From Eretmocerus hayati (taxonomy: Eukaryota > Arthropoda > Insecta > Hymenoptera > Aphelinidae), in contig CM056742.1 of the NCBI GenBank assembly GCA_029851415.1, positions 87,968,748 to 88,032,747 of the forward strand: a DNA stretch of 64,000 bases, given 5' to 3'. This document shows, one piece after another, positions 38,201 to 49,184 of this stretch. The position numbers were made by a program, and so were the translations under genes. The notes below the pieces were generated by a model. The model was not told where the DNA came from, did no database searches, and worked only from the letters and a program-made list of their open reading frames with translations. The stretch's first letter is position 1, and each line of letters opens with the position of its first letter.

Positions 38201-38205
38201 GGTAA
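32240..38205 (+). repeat. Tandem array of about 11 units of 555-620 bp, each with an exon-like border
   Basis: An anchor (CGCGAACACACGTACTC) recurs near 32,281, 32,901, 33,520, 34,110, 34,664, 35,249, 35,829, 36,413, 36,998, about 37,578 and, diverged, 38,086. About 100 bp after each anchor lies a splice-donor consensus on the plus strand (GTAAGT or GTGAGT in ten units, GTAAGC in the first). About 290-330 bp later most units have a pyrimidine-rich tract ending TTTCAG before AGAGAAACGCTC. Unit 2 has a TATA-like GTATAAAAACAG at about 32,933. An ATG lies a few bases before the donor in several units. I read it as a repeated promoter/first-exon or exon unit. No long coding frame exists within a unit. 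Confidence 0.75.
38138..38145 (+). promoter_or_regulatory. TATA-like box upstream of the small candidate gene
   Basis: TATATAAG about 55 bp before the ATG at 38,194. Its position matches the TATA-like box of unit 2 of the array relative to that unit's donor. Promoter function is inferred. Confidence 0.4.
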
Positions 38206-38708
38206 GTAATATCTATCAAAACATCATTTCCCATGTTCTCTAAAATTGATAATAGAACCAAACATCAAAATACAAACCTTTTCCGTAATTTTATAAAATC
38301 ATGTACATGATAGATAAAAATTCAATTTTTTTCCGAAATAAAATCGAGAAGTGAATTAGATTTCCATAGTCCCAATCGAAACTGATGAGTTACCTCCAAA
38401 GACAGAATTTCCGGGCTCTACGATTCCAATTATTAAGTTTTTCCACAATAGAGATATCTTGTAATATCACGAAATTCAGTTGAATTGACAACTCATCCAT
38501 TAAATTGACCCCAATGAGGAGTTCAGTTTCATATCAAGGTCTATCATCCCACAGGCATCCAGATATCAAATGTGAGAATCACCCAGTGAAGGATTTACAA
38601 AAAGTTTTCAACTCAACGTGTTACAACCGTTCCAGAAAGATCAACAAAATCAAAATTACAGTCAGATGGCATGGATCCAAGCACAAGAGAATGACAAAAA
38701 TCAAATAA
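38194..38708 (+). CDS. Candidate two-exon gene for a 53-residue basic peptide
   Basis: Exon 1 coding part is 38,194-38,201 (ATGAAAAG|GTAAGT). Exon 2 is 38,555-38,708, after CTATCATCCCACAG. The join keeps frame and gives 53 residues: two Cys (9 and 25), about one third Lys/Arg/His, a KVFNSTCYNRSRKINKIK core, no obvious signal peptide or membrane segment. A TATA box (TATATAAG, 38,138-38,145) lies about 55 bp upstream of the start, and AATAAA overlaps the stop. It uses the last unit of the upstream array as its first exon. I recognise no family. It could be a cargo gene of the giant hAT, or a chance frame; there is no expression evidence. Confidence 0.35.
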
Positions 38709-39118
38709 AACAAGGGAATCCATAACACCTCTGGAATCGAATCAACTTCCGAAGACATCAAATGTGAGTTTCATGTATCAACCCGTGTGACTCCTTATTG
38801 TGAAATATGTATAGAATTTTAATTAGATATAGATCTATGGAAATTTTTCGAATATCATGATTCTATGAAATCGTCGTCGGAACATTAGATTCATTAGTTT
38901 TTCAAAGAACGTAAGCACATAATAGCCTTTATTTCTTTACTAAATTGGTATGCATGGTATCTCACAAATGTATCCTTGATCTTACAATTTCATTTGAGGC
39001 TAATTTTGATTACAAAAAAAATCAAATCATCTTCGTCACACATCTCAACAAATGATTCCCAACAATACACATCACTTACATATCCAAGTGCAATCGAATA
39101 CATTTACAAGTTGTAACA

Positions 39119-39330
39119 GGACTGTATGATGCCATGGCTCACATAGAGATCGAGACTATCATCTCTGAGATCGACATACTACAATCTCCTGTTGCCAAGC
39201 TGCTGTAAATGTAGGGTATTCTTCCAAAAAAACAACACAACACACTTACACCACTCTTCGGAAACATGTTGTTGGATTTCCTCTGATCTGAGCGCCGCTT
39301 TGGTCCCGACACTGGTAAACCAAATCGACG
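39119..39330 (+). other. Exon-like block, copy 0 of the duplicated segment
   Basis: The acceptor-like TTTACAAGTTGTAACAG is at about 39,103-39,119. The donor CGACGG|GTGAGT lies near 39,330. One frame (LYDAMAHIEIETIISEID...SPVAKLL, then stop) shares DA[ML]AH and PVA[KQ]LL-stop with copies 1 and 2, although those have an internal stop. It may be an old terminal exon. Confidence 0.35.
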
Positions 39331-40335
39331 GGTGAGTCTCATATGATCATGTCTCCTTCAACCTCTGTGATGGAGAGTTACATTTACACTGAAACGATAT
39401 ACACGGACCGATTCACACTCAATTTCACTCCATATCACACAACGACGATGATAGATCGATATTTTTGTTCATTTCAATAAAATCTTCCGCAAATATCACC
39501 AGTGGTTATAAAAATATAGATCAAGGTATTGTTAAAATTAGTGCGTTCCTAGAATCGTATATCAAATATCCATAATTTCATTTATATATTCGTTTGTTAT
39601 CGAATATGATTGAGGATTATCATTGATCAATGTAGTGACTCCCATATGCGTTTCTCAATATTCAATCTTTTGTTATGACAATTCTCATTCAATTTGTACG
39701 ATGACTCAATTTTATCAACAAAACGGCAACAAACGATTCCCATACGATTGTATATCTCTCTATTATAAGTAATCAGGATGTAAGCATATAATTGTAATAA
39801 TGTATGATGAAACTTTTGTTTAGAATATCACGTTCCATACTCTATATGTGAATATGTTCAATATGGATTGTATCAATATCTGAATCTCCTGAAACTCGAT
39901 AAATAAAATCAAATGGTTGGGGAAATTGCCCCAACCATCCCCGTGTCGATTCATTTACTATAGAATAAGCATTCGAAAGAAGTACAACTCATTAAGCGAT
40001 ATTTTCGTACAATCTTCAATTGTACATTCTTTCAATCTCGAGTTAAAACATATGCTATTCATTATGAAATTCATACGAATTTTCAAAGAGAGCATGACTG
40101 ACTTTTTTAATATATTGAAGAATTTTGAGTACTAATTCCTGCTCATCTTGAATCAATTTCAAATCATTGAGAGAAACATATATGAATCCACTATCACTTA
40201 ACAAGATGAAATCATCGTCCCAATTTCATCAAAGAGTAAATGCATTCAAGTAACCTTCATTAACAGGATCCAATTCAAAACTTTGCTAATTACATATCGA
40301 TTCAACTCATCCTCGTCATACTTACTCAAAACTAC

Positions 40336-42023
40336 CACACCACACTTTTACGAGTTGCAACAGCACATGATGCCTTGGCTCATATGGGAGTTGGGTTTCT
40401 CATTCCCGAGTGCGACAGAGTGTGACTCCCTGTTGCCCAGCTATTGTAAAACAACAACACAATACTAACGCCACTCTTCGGAAGCATGTTGCTGGATTTC
40501 CTCTGATCTGAGCGCCGCTTTGGTCCCGACACTGGTAAACCAAATCGACGGGTGAGTCTCAACAGATCATGTCTCCTTCAACCTCTGTGATGAAGAGTTA
40601 CATTTTCACTCTGAACATAAAACACTCCCCAGTTTCAACTCAATTTCACATCATAAACACAAAACGAGGATGATGAATATCGAGGTCATTCCATCCAATC
40701 AAAGACTTCTCAAAAATTCAAATCTTGCGACGTAAATGCTCAATATGAAAACAAAGAACTTTCCTGATCAATGAACCCCAATAATCAATCTTAATGGCCG
40801 CGTTGCTAAAACCATCACAATGCATCAATTCAATTCTTCCCTCACGATTGCATCAAGCGAGTGATATTGGATTCATCTATAAAAGTCATTTTTAATACTC
40901 TATACGATACCGTTCCGCAATGTCAATTATCTATCCCTAAATCTTATGAAAATTACTTAAATCTTAAACTGGTCCAGAGAATTCTCTCAACCACTCCCCA
41001 ATAAGAATGACGCCCTCTAATGTAAACTTACAATCTTTAATTGAGTATTCTTTCAATCTCAAGTCAGAAAATATTCTAATCATCATTAAATTTCTACAAA
41101 TTTCCAGAAAAAGCATAACTGAATTTTTGAATAGATTGGGAAATTTTAAAAACCGATTTCAACTCAGATTGAATCGAATTACGAATCATTTAGAGAAATG
41201 AATATGAATCCACTATCACTTGACAAAATAAAGTCATTGTCCCAATTTCATCAAAAAGTACATACATTCACGTGATTTTTATCAACAGGATCCAATTCAA
41301 AGTTTTTCTGATGAGAAATATATTCAACTCATCCTCGTTATACTCACTCGAAAATACCACACCACACTTTTACGAGTTGCAACAGCACATGATGCCTTGG
41401 CTCATATGGGAGTTGGGTTTCTCATTCCCGAGTGCGACAGAGTGTGACTCCCTGTTGCCCAGCTATTGTAAAACAACAACACAATACTAACGCCACTCTT
41501 CGGAAGCATGTTGCTGGATTTCCTCTGATCTGAGCGCCGCTTTGGTCCCGACACTGGTAAACCAAATCGACGGGTGAGTCTCAACAGATCATGTCTCCTT
41601 CAACCTCTGTGATGAAGAGTTACATTTTCACTCTGAACATAAAACACTCCCCAGTTTCAACTCAATTTCACATCATAAACACAAAACGAGGATGATGAAT
41701 ATCGAGGTCATTCCATCCAATCAAAGACTTCTCAAAAATTCAAATCTTGCGACGTAAATGCTCAATATGAAAACAAAGAACTTTCCTGATCAATGAACCC
41801 CAATAATCAATCTTAATGACCGCGTAGCTAAAACCATCACAATGCATCAATTCAATTCTTCCCTCACGATTGCATCAAGCGAGTGATATTGGATTCATCT
41901 ATAAAAGTCATTTTTAATACTCTATACGATACCGTTCCGCAATGTCAATTATCTATCCCTAAATCTTATGAAAATTACTTAAATCTTAAACTGGTCCAGA
42001 GAATTCTCTCAACCACTCCCCCA
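40336..42023 (+). repeat. 1,022-bp tandem duplication carrying an exon-like block
   Basis: Sequence from about 40,336 to 41,000 is nearly identical to about 41,358-42,022 (offset 1,022), with more diverged flanks. Each copy holds an acceptor-like CACTTTTACGAGTTGCAACAG, about 190 bp of exon-like sequence and the donor CGACGG|GTGAGTCTCA (near 40,551 and 41,573). Copy 0 at 39,119 is older. The minus-strand 60-codon frame identical in both copies is explained by recent duplication. Confidence 0.85.
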
Positions 42024-42029
42024 TATGAA

Positions 42030-43040
42030 ATGACGTCCTCTAATATCAGCATGCGAGATAGACGTGAACCGCTTCTCTTTTCATATTTTCATAAGTTCGA
42101 ATTTCAAAAGAACGTTTAATTTCTCCTCCAAATAGAAATAAATTCAAAAACTCCAAAGTATTACGTAGGTTCACACTCGGTATGAGTAGAAATACGAAAA
42201 TCGTCATCTTCAAAGTCAAATAAGAAATTCCTCGAATTTATTCAAAAAAGTTTCAAAAATTTGAAATCCATTCGTATGTATCATATATTCAAAATCAACG
42301 AAATAACAACCTCTCGATCTTCAACATTCCATCACTTTGTCAGTACGATTCGACTTCATCGTCACTCTATCACTTATTTCATTCGAAATCAACCAATACT
42401 CATGCGGATCGATCTATCTCTAACGAAAAATTAAAATGAAAACCATTAAATAAAGCTAACTCGAACACCAAAATTAATTCACATCTGAAAGTGAGGCGGC
42501 CTTGTCAACCGTAAAAAGTTACTCGGCTACCTTCGATGTTGAAAATGGCGGTGTCTCGAATTTTCTAATACGCTTCACTAAAATACGCCATAAAATGACT
42601 CCCAGCATGCACTTAATACGAAAATAGATAAACGAAACACATAAAAATCGATTGCTCCTAACCTTCGCCAACGGATTCGGAAGCTTGGGCAGTGTTCGAA
42701 AGGGCTCCGTGAGACCGATCAGCGACCGTCTTCACGGCAAGAATTAGCAGCAAATCGAATATATAATATCAACGTATGAATACATATAAACTGGATTGGA
42801 AATACATATAAAAAACTCAAAAATACGTCAAAAATACGTAAACGACACTCAAACACGTGTTCTATACATCGCGGAAAAATCTAGGGACATTTGACCTGGT
42901 CTAGGGACTTTTCGTGCCGTCAAGTTGGCAACACTGATTCGATTTTATGTTGGCAACCCTGATATAGGGATTCCGTGGGGGAATAGGCACCTTGTGTCTC
43001 TTAATATAATAATTGTGCTACTCTGAGCGCAAAATTGGGC
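42030..43040. other. No gene recognised; possible minus-strand exon near 42,670-42,750
   Basis: A CTAGGGAC motif is repeated at about 42,891 and 42,921. On the minus strand an open stretch ends at GGCGAAG|GTTAGG, a weak donor, but it has no start codon. Nothing firm. Confidence 0.3.
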
Positions 43041-43049
43041 GTGAATGGC

Positions 43050-44495
43050 CATTTACACGCTTGTGTGTTATGTGATGGATTCCATTTGGAAACGACACAT
43101 GAAAGATAGTGATGTCTCAGGTCGGTTTCTCGTAATTCTTATCCGATTCTATGGTCCATACTATCCCACTTGGAGGACCCGAAAAAATTTTGGAGACGCA
43201 TGCGAAGCTATTTTTTGTTTTGCTTTTTGATTCCACCAGAGAATGAAAATCATGTACCTTTCACAATGAATTGTATTCATCTCGAGTTTGGCTCAAGATA
43301 ATGCAACGTGGCTTGCGCCAATCGGAAGATCTTGAAAGAACCTATCGAAAATGACCACGAAAATTTTCGTTCAGCTATTTCAGGCCCTGATCAGGCAATA
43401 TCCGGAAAAATCAGGTTAGCTTGATTGTCTGGAAGAGCAATTTTTTCTATCTTTCCTCAAATATGATTCCTCATGCCAAATTGCGCGATCTTTGCGATGG
43501 AATCAGTCGGAAGTTGTTTTTTTGCTGTTTTATGTATTTTTTGGTCAATTTTTTGATATTTCATTCTCTGACCCATCAAAGCATAGCGATTTCGGCGCAT
43601 GCGCGTGGTTCTACGAATCCCAAAGTACTCTCAATCGAGAGCTGAGAAAATTTCCCTGCTCGAGATGACTACTTCCCGAGATCAATTTTGTCCAATGGGA
43701 CTGGAGATACACGTCTCTCTAGACATCAAGGTTATTCATATCACCAACACCATGGACGCAGAGGAAGGGCTTAAATATAAAGCTCCGGCCCAGGGTAGGT
43801 AGGCCATCTCGCTCCAACCATTCCTCTTTTCCAATCAAACTGTGGTGGCTACTAATTGAGGACATGAAATCGACTTGGCAAGGGGGCATTTTGAAGGAAA
43901 TTTCCTCAGCTTTTTATTGAGACTACTTTGAAATTAGTAGAACCACGCGCATGCGCAGAATTCACTATTCTCTGATTGGTCAGAGAATGAAAAATCAAGA
44001 AATGTGCCAGAAAACGCATAAAACAGCAAAAAAACAACTTCCGATTAATTCTATCGCGGAAATCGTGCAATTTTGTATCAGGAATATTATTTTAAGAAAG
44101 TTGAAAAAAATTGCTTTTTCAGATAATCAGGATACCCTGATTTTTCCGGAAAATAGCTGAGCGAAAATCTTCAAGGTGGTATCCGATAGAGTTTTTTAAG
44201 ATCTTTCGAATGGCTTGAACCGCGTTTCATTATCTTGCGCGAAATTCGAGATAAATGCGATTCATTGAAGAAAGATCACCTGTGATTTTCATGCTCTGGT
44301 GGAATCAAAAAGTCAAACAAAAATAGCCCCGCAGGTGTCTCCGACGTTTTTTCGGGCCCCCCAAATGGATGAAAAGTTCGTATAATGGACCATACAATCG
44401 GATGAGAATTACGAGAAACCGATCTGAGACATCGCTATTTTTCATGTATCATTTTCAAATGGAATCCATCATGTGCACATGGCGAATAGCGTGCA
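43050..44495. mobile_element. Long inverted repeat (arms about 640 bp), family P copy 1
   Basis: The left arm (GATGGATTCCATTTGG at 43,074 ... GCTGAGAAAATTTCC at about 43,645) is the imperfect reverse complement of about 43,850-44,470; centre near 43,772, loop about 150 bp. The arms contain CGGCGCATGCGCGTGG near 43,590 and its complement near 43,945. The inner arm matches the palindrome at 62,210-64,000, so both belong to one family. No protein is recognised. Confidence 0.8.
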
Positions 44496-44499
44496 CAAT

Positions 44500-46149
44500 G
44501 GTGGAAACTGTGCGCAAATATTTTCTTGCACACGTCGCAAACCGCCAGTTGCAAGTCGGTCATTTGGCAAAGCCGCAAAAGAAAATCCATGCGCCAATTT
44601 CGTTTGCGCGTGGAAAATATGATCTCTTTGAACTGAAAATTAAACTTGGAACCGTGTTTTCGAGAATGTGGAGTGTGAGTAGAAAATCAATGGCATTTTT
44701 CCGAATTACGACGATTTGATTCCCGTTGCCCCTCATTTCGACCAGTGTCGTGTATATGGCCAAAAATCGAATCGAATGGCCCTCTCAGATTGTTGCCCCA
44801 ATAGATAATATTTGTATCTCAGAACATGTTCGCACTGGTTTGAGGTCGAAGAAGACAAAACTATTTTTTTTGATCGAGCTCAAAGCATGTCATAATTCAC
44901 GAAACTGCTCAACTTGTAACGACTGTAACTTTTATGAAAAGTACGATGATCGGCTTTCACCAGTGGTCGAATTGTAGGTTATTTCAAGACCATGAAAATG
45001 GGCACTGGTGAACGTCAATTATCACATGTCCAGTAGGAGCTAGATCACTCTGGAGCAGGCCCAAGAATCGCTAAAATTTTCTCTCAGTCGATAGCTTCTG
45101 AAAGTTGTTAGGCTTGATGACCGATCTTAGACATTTCTCTCCTAGAAAGTACTAGTTTTTACAAAAAGAATGTACTCAAATACGTTCAAACAGGTTGAGT
45201 CTATTCAGAGTTATGATTTTCTAAAATTATAGTACAAAGGGGCCTAAAATGGACCATTTGCGGCCGTCTGGCCCATAGAAACTTTTGAAAAAATCCAGAA
45301 AAGGTTGTAAATACGATCTCAAAAAAATTTGGGATTTTTTCCGGTCCTGGTAACGGCCCTGAACCAGATACTCCGAAATCGCCTACATACGTTCCTCGAT
45401 TTTCGTAGGTTTAGAAATGCCGTGAATCATCACTGAAAATTTACGTGATACGTCAAAGTTTTCAATTACACCAAGCAAGCCACCACGTTCTAATTGAAGC
45501 TGCAAACAAAACTCAGGGCGATGATTGTCGGAATTATTTTAAACAACAACCATCTTTCTGGGTCAATAATTTTTCATGGGAAATTCAAAGTGAAGGATCC
45601 ACGTTTTTGAAACCTTCGTGGAGTTTCAATGATTCAATGGCATGATTCGAGTACTAAGGGGTTATGTTTCCTGGTTAGAGGTTGACATTGCAGACAATAT
45701 TTTGATGTGCGCCAAAGCAAAATGTATCCGAGTGCTTAGCGCTCACTCCGATCTCCGCACTAATATTGATGCAATCCATATCCTTGCAGAGACTTGCAAA
45801 TTTACTAAATATTTTTGAGGGGATATGATATAGAGGAGGCAACACCCGACACAAATATCGAGTTTCTCTAGCATTAAAATGAAAATTAGTTGTACTTACT
45901 CATCCATGTTATTTGCCTCACTCCGGCATATAAAGGTCTTGATCTCAAAATGATCACACGGGATAATATTTGAGTCAATGAAACTCCTAAAACATCCTTC
46001 ACTTAAGCGTCGATCAATATCCACAAACACCACTCACAGATTTCACCGCGCATCAAATTACTCAAACTCTGAGAAATTTGTTTTGGTATCAATCAACGTT
46101 ACCCCCGCCGATTTCCTTTCTGTTTTGTCTCGCTGCCCCAAATCTCTCA
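44500..46149. other. No gene recognised
   Basis: Low-information sequence with short frames only, between the palindrome and the right subterminal region of the giant hAT. Confidence 0.4.
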
Positions 46150-46358
46150 ATCGGCTTGGTTATGTTTTGATAAATAAACCATTGGAGAATCAAAACAAAA
46201 CTTGAATCAAAACGAGGCTAGTTTTCGTTCGGAAACGATATCAAAACAAGAGGTGTTTTGTTTCGTTCAAAAAAAAACGAAACCAAACTATAACATGATC
46301 GAAATTGATTCGATCTGAAACGAAATGAAACATAAATTTTGTTTTGAAGAAAGCCCTG
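46150..46358. repeat. Right terminal inverted repeat and subterminal motifs of the giant hAT
   Basis: It ends AGAAAGCCCTG. Several CAAAACAAAAC/GTTTCGTT motifs (for example near 46,200, 46,257 and 46,300) mirror the left subterminal region. Confidence 0.8.
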
Positions 46359-46366
46359 GTTAAAAC
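46359..46366. repeat. Right target-site duplication of the giant hAT (GTTAAAAC)
   Basis: Exact copy of 10,551-10,558. ORF2 of the host retrotransposon resumes immediately. Confidence 0.9.
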
Positions 46367-46941
46367 GACTTCGTGCTAAATGTATTAGACTGTCTAGAGT
46401 CCTCTATAGGAACTACATTGATAAAGTTGGAAGTAATCTAAGGAATGATTCCAAATCGTTTTGGTCGTATGTTAATAAGCTCAGAAAGTCATCTTCTGTT
46501 CCCAATAATATATCATGGAAGAATAGAATAGGTAACTCTCCAGCTGACAATGCGAGCATTGTTTCTGGTTATTTTGGTTTACAAATGATGATTATTATTG
46601 ATGATGATCATTATTATTGTTGATGATGATATTGATGATGATTATTATTGATGATGACTGATTATTTCTGTTCACAATAACTCCAATTCGAGCTGTGATT
46701 TGAGAGATTCCACTGAGATTGATGTGGATTTGCATATTTCGAAAAATGATGTTATTAGAGCCATTAGTCATAAGAAAGACTCTTGATTTGTTGGTTATGA
46801 TGGTATTCCGAAGCAATTCCTGAGACAATGTAGCGCCGACTTAGCGGACCGTTTACAGTATCTCTTTAACAAATATGTCAAGGGAGGGGTTTTCTTTCGT
46901 CGTGGAAATCGTCGTATGTCACACCGATCCATAAAGGTGGG
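46367..46941 (+). pseudogene. ORF2 middle part: linker to the start of the reverse transcriptase
   Basis: The frame resumes with LRAKCIRLSRVLYRN, then FWSYVNKLRKSS, the usual region between the endonuclease and RT of non-LTR elements. After a GATGAT-type microsatellite (about 46,584-46,660) it continues with VIRAISHKKDS and GYDGIPKQFLRQC (the K-[KS]-S-x-G-x-DGI-P motif that starts the RT domain), then an HKG-type end just before the next insertion. Stops and a frameshift are present. Confidence 0.75.
46584..46660. repeat. (GAT)n/(ATT)n-type microsatellite inside ORF2
   Basis: Degenerate GATGATTATTATT repeats replace or expand coding sequence at this point. Confidence 0.85.
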
Positions 46942-47965
46942 CACGGTCGTCCTGAACCAAGTCTATCCTCCGCTGACGACAGCAAGTAAGATTCTCGTTA
47001 GATATGGTTCGTGACATCTGTGGGATCACAACCTACTAAGAATCAAAATCCCCAGATGAGCCGTTTTTTGAAAAAGGCGAAGGAATGTGTTTTTTCGATG
47101 ATTCCCCCTTTTTCACCCTCAAAAATTCGAAAGGAACGCATTTTATCGAAAAATATGAGCAACTTTTTGTAGATCTTAAAACGATGAACAAGGAAGATCT
47201 CTATACATTCTTCCATATAAGACCTCCTGTTTCTGTAATAAACGTATTCCGTCTGAGACTCGTATATTATCTGTCATTTTTCACGGTTTCGACCCCGTAA
47301 CTCGAAAGGAACACATTCCATCAAAAAATATGTACATTAAATATTTGTAGATCTTCAAAGTATAAACAAGAAACATATGTACATATTCTTTCATGTAAAG
47401 CCTCCTGTTTCTAATACGAGTCTCGGGCGAAAAAACGTTTACTACGGGAACGGACGACCTTGTATTGAAAAAGGTGTTGAGACCTTTTTGATTCGTTTTT
47501 CAAAGATCTACAAAAAATTACTCTACCATTCCTTCAATAGTTTCTTAGTAAACGCTTAGAACGCATCATCGAAATTTTTTCGATAAAAGGCGTTCCCTTT
47601 GAGTTATGGGGTCAGAACCGTGGAAAATGATAGATGAAATACGAGTATCAGACGAAAATACGTTTATTACAGGAACAGGAGGTCTTATATGGGAAAATGT
47701 GTGAGGACCTTTTTTGTTTATCGTTTCAAAATCTACAAAAAGTTGCTCCACATATTTTTCGATAACATGCGTCCCTTTCGAGTTTTGGGGGGGGGGGAGG
47801 GAATAACATCAAAAAAACACGTTTTTTCGACTTTTTTAGAGAACGGCCAGAGTGGCGATTTTGATTCTTAGTAGGTTGTGATCCCACAGATGTCCCGAAC
47901 CATATCCAACAAGAATCCTACTTGCTGTCGTCAGCGGAGGGTAGACTTGGTTCAGGACCACCGTG
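46942..47965. mobile_element. 1,024-bp inverted-repeat transposon within the RT gene
   Basis: Termini CACGGT[C/G]GTCCTGAACC are inverted over about 100 bp (including CCGCTGACGACAGCAAGTA). TGGG flanks both sides (46,938-46,941; 47,966-47,969), a 4-bp target duplication. Internal GACCTCCTGTT and AACTTTTTGTAGAT motifs occur repeatedly in both orientations. It has no transposase, so it is non-autonomous. CAC termini with 4-bp duplications would fit a CMC/Chapaev-like group, which is inference. Confidence 0.85.
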
Positions 47966-49184
47966 TGGGATAAGGACTCCTGCTCCTAATTATCGTCCTA
48001 TTTACATAACTGGAGCTATTGCTAAGCTCCCTGACAACATCATATCTGATAAACTTCATTCTGTTATTTGTGATCGATTGATTTTGAATCAGCATGGCTT
48101 TATTGAGGGTAAATCTACGATCACTAACTTATTGAATTTCTACGATTATACTATTAATAACCTAGAGTGCCATCTTCAGACTGATGTGCTATATCTTGAT
48201 TTTCCAAAAGCGTTTGACAGCGTTGATCACTAGTCTCTACAATGTAAATTGCATAATATAGGTGTGCCGAAGATGCTTGTCAAATTGATTAAATCGTACC
48301 CGACTGATAGGTACCAAGTTGTGAAACTCTGTGGAGCTTTTTTTGATCCAGTATATGTCAAATCAGGTGTTCCTCAGGGGTCTCATCTTGGCCCTCTCTT
48401 GTTCAATGTTTTTGTTAATGACATTATCAAAGTTGTCAGGAGCTCTAAGTGCCTAATATATGCTGATGACATCAAACCCTTCATGAGCATCAGTTCTCCA
48501 CTGGACTGTAAGTTCCTCCAAGATGATTTGTCTAGTATTGTTGAGTGGTCGATACGCAATGGGTTGAAGTTGAACATTGAGGAATGTGAATCGATGTCTG
48601 TAAGCCGTTATTTTCCCCCAAATCACTATGTCTACTCCATCTCATCGCAAAAGTTGGAGAGAGTCATCAATTTTAAAGATCTCGGGGTTATTTTTGACAG
48701 TGAGCTTGATTTCGGTAGCCATATCAGTTAATCGGTCTCTAAAGCTTTCAGAAACCTTGGCCTCATTAATCAAAACACGCAAGATTTCAGCAATCCAAAA
48801 TCCTCTCTCAACTTATACAAAAGTATCGTTGTTCCCTCCCTTACTCATGCGTCCATCATATGGAGTTCTTACTTGGAATATCGAATTTGAGAGTTAGAGT
48901 CCGTCCAAAGGAGATTCCTTCGAAGTTTGTCTTATTGCTTAAGCTCACCTATGAAAAGATTGAACCACGATTTCACTGATATTCCTCGGAATCATAAGTT
49001 ATGCACTATTAAATCCCTACATCACTTCAAAGACACAGCGTTTGTTTGGAATATTCTTAAAGGTAGGATAAATTGCTCATTCATTGCCTCACTTATTCAA
49101 TCTAAGAGTAATCCGTACCCAACTAGAGATCCAAGACCAATATCGGTTGATCCTTTCAGCAGCAATTTGAGCTTTGATTCGGTA
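47966..49184 (+). pseudogene. ORF2 reverse transcriptase core
   Basis: The frame shows the ordered RT boxes: NYRPIYITGAIAKL, QHGFIEGKSTITNLL, DVLYLDFPKAFDSVDH (first catalytic Asp region), SGVPQGSHLGPLLFNVFVND, CLIYADDIKPF (YADD catalytic box) and GLKLNIEECESM, then an LGVIFDSELDF segment. A stop after DHxS at about 48,231 and others from about 48,729 break it. The remaining C-terminal part continues to 49,184, where the next DNA element is inserted. The RT copies element RNA at the nicked target. The overall pattern suits the CR1/Jockey group. Confidence 0.9.

Larger units (their letters stand above)
10559..46358 (-). mobile_element. Giant 35.8-kb hAT DNA transposon with multi-exon transposase and cargo
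   Basis: The termini are inverted: the left starts CAGGGCTTTCT then C-CAAAACAAAA, and the right end is its reverse complement with one mismatch over about 22 bp. Both sides carry the same 8-bp duplication. Both subterminal regions are dense in GTTTTGTTTCG/CGAAACAAAAC motifs. Inside, on the minus strand, lies a hAT transposase in at least five exons. Typical hAT elements are 2.5-5 kb, so this is roughly ten times the usual size. Excess length comes from a 10-kb satellite-filled intron and about 17 kb of cargo-like DNA between the transposase start and the right terminus. Smaller elements (piggyBac-like and TA-target MITEs, inverted repeats) sit inside it and are therefore younger or were carried along. 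Confidence 0.9.

Noticed and set aside
40380..41584. Identical 60-codon minus-strand frames (starting MRLTRRFGLP)
   Set aside because: Identity follows from the recent 1,022-bp duplication. The older copy diverges in its second half, and the plus strand has the better splice-border pattern.
42660..42760. Possible minus-strand exon with a hydrophobic start (LLILAVKTVADRSHG)
   Set aside because: There is no start codon, an upstream stop closes the frame, and the donor GTTAGG is weak.
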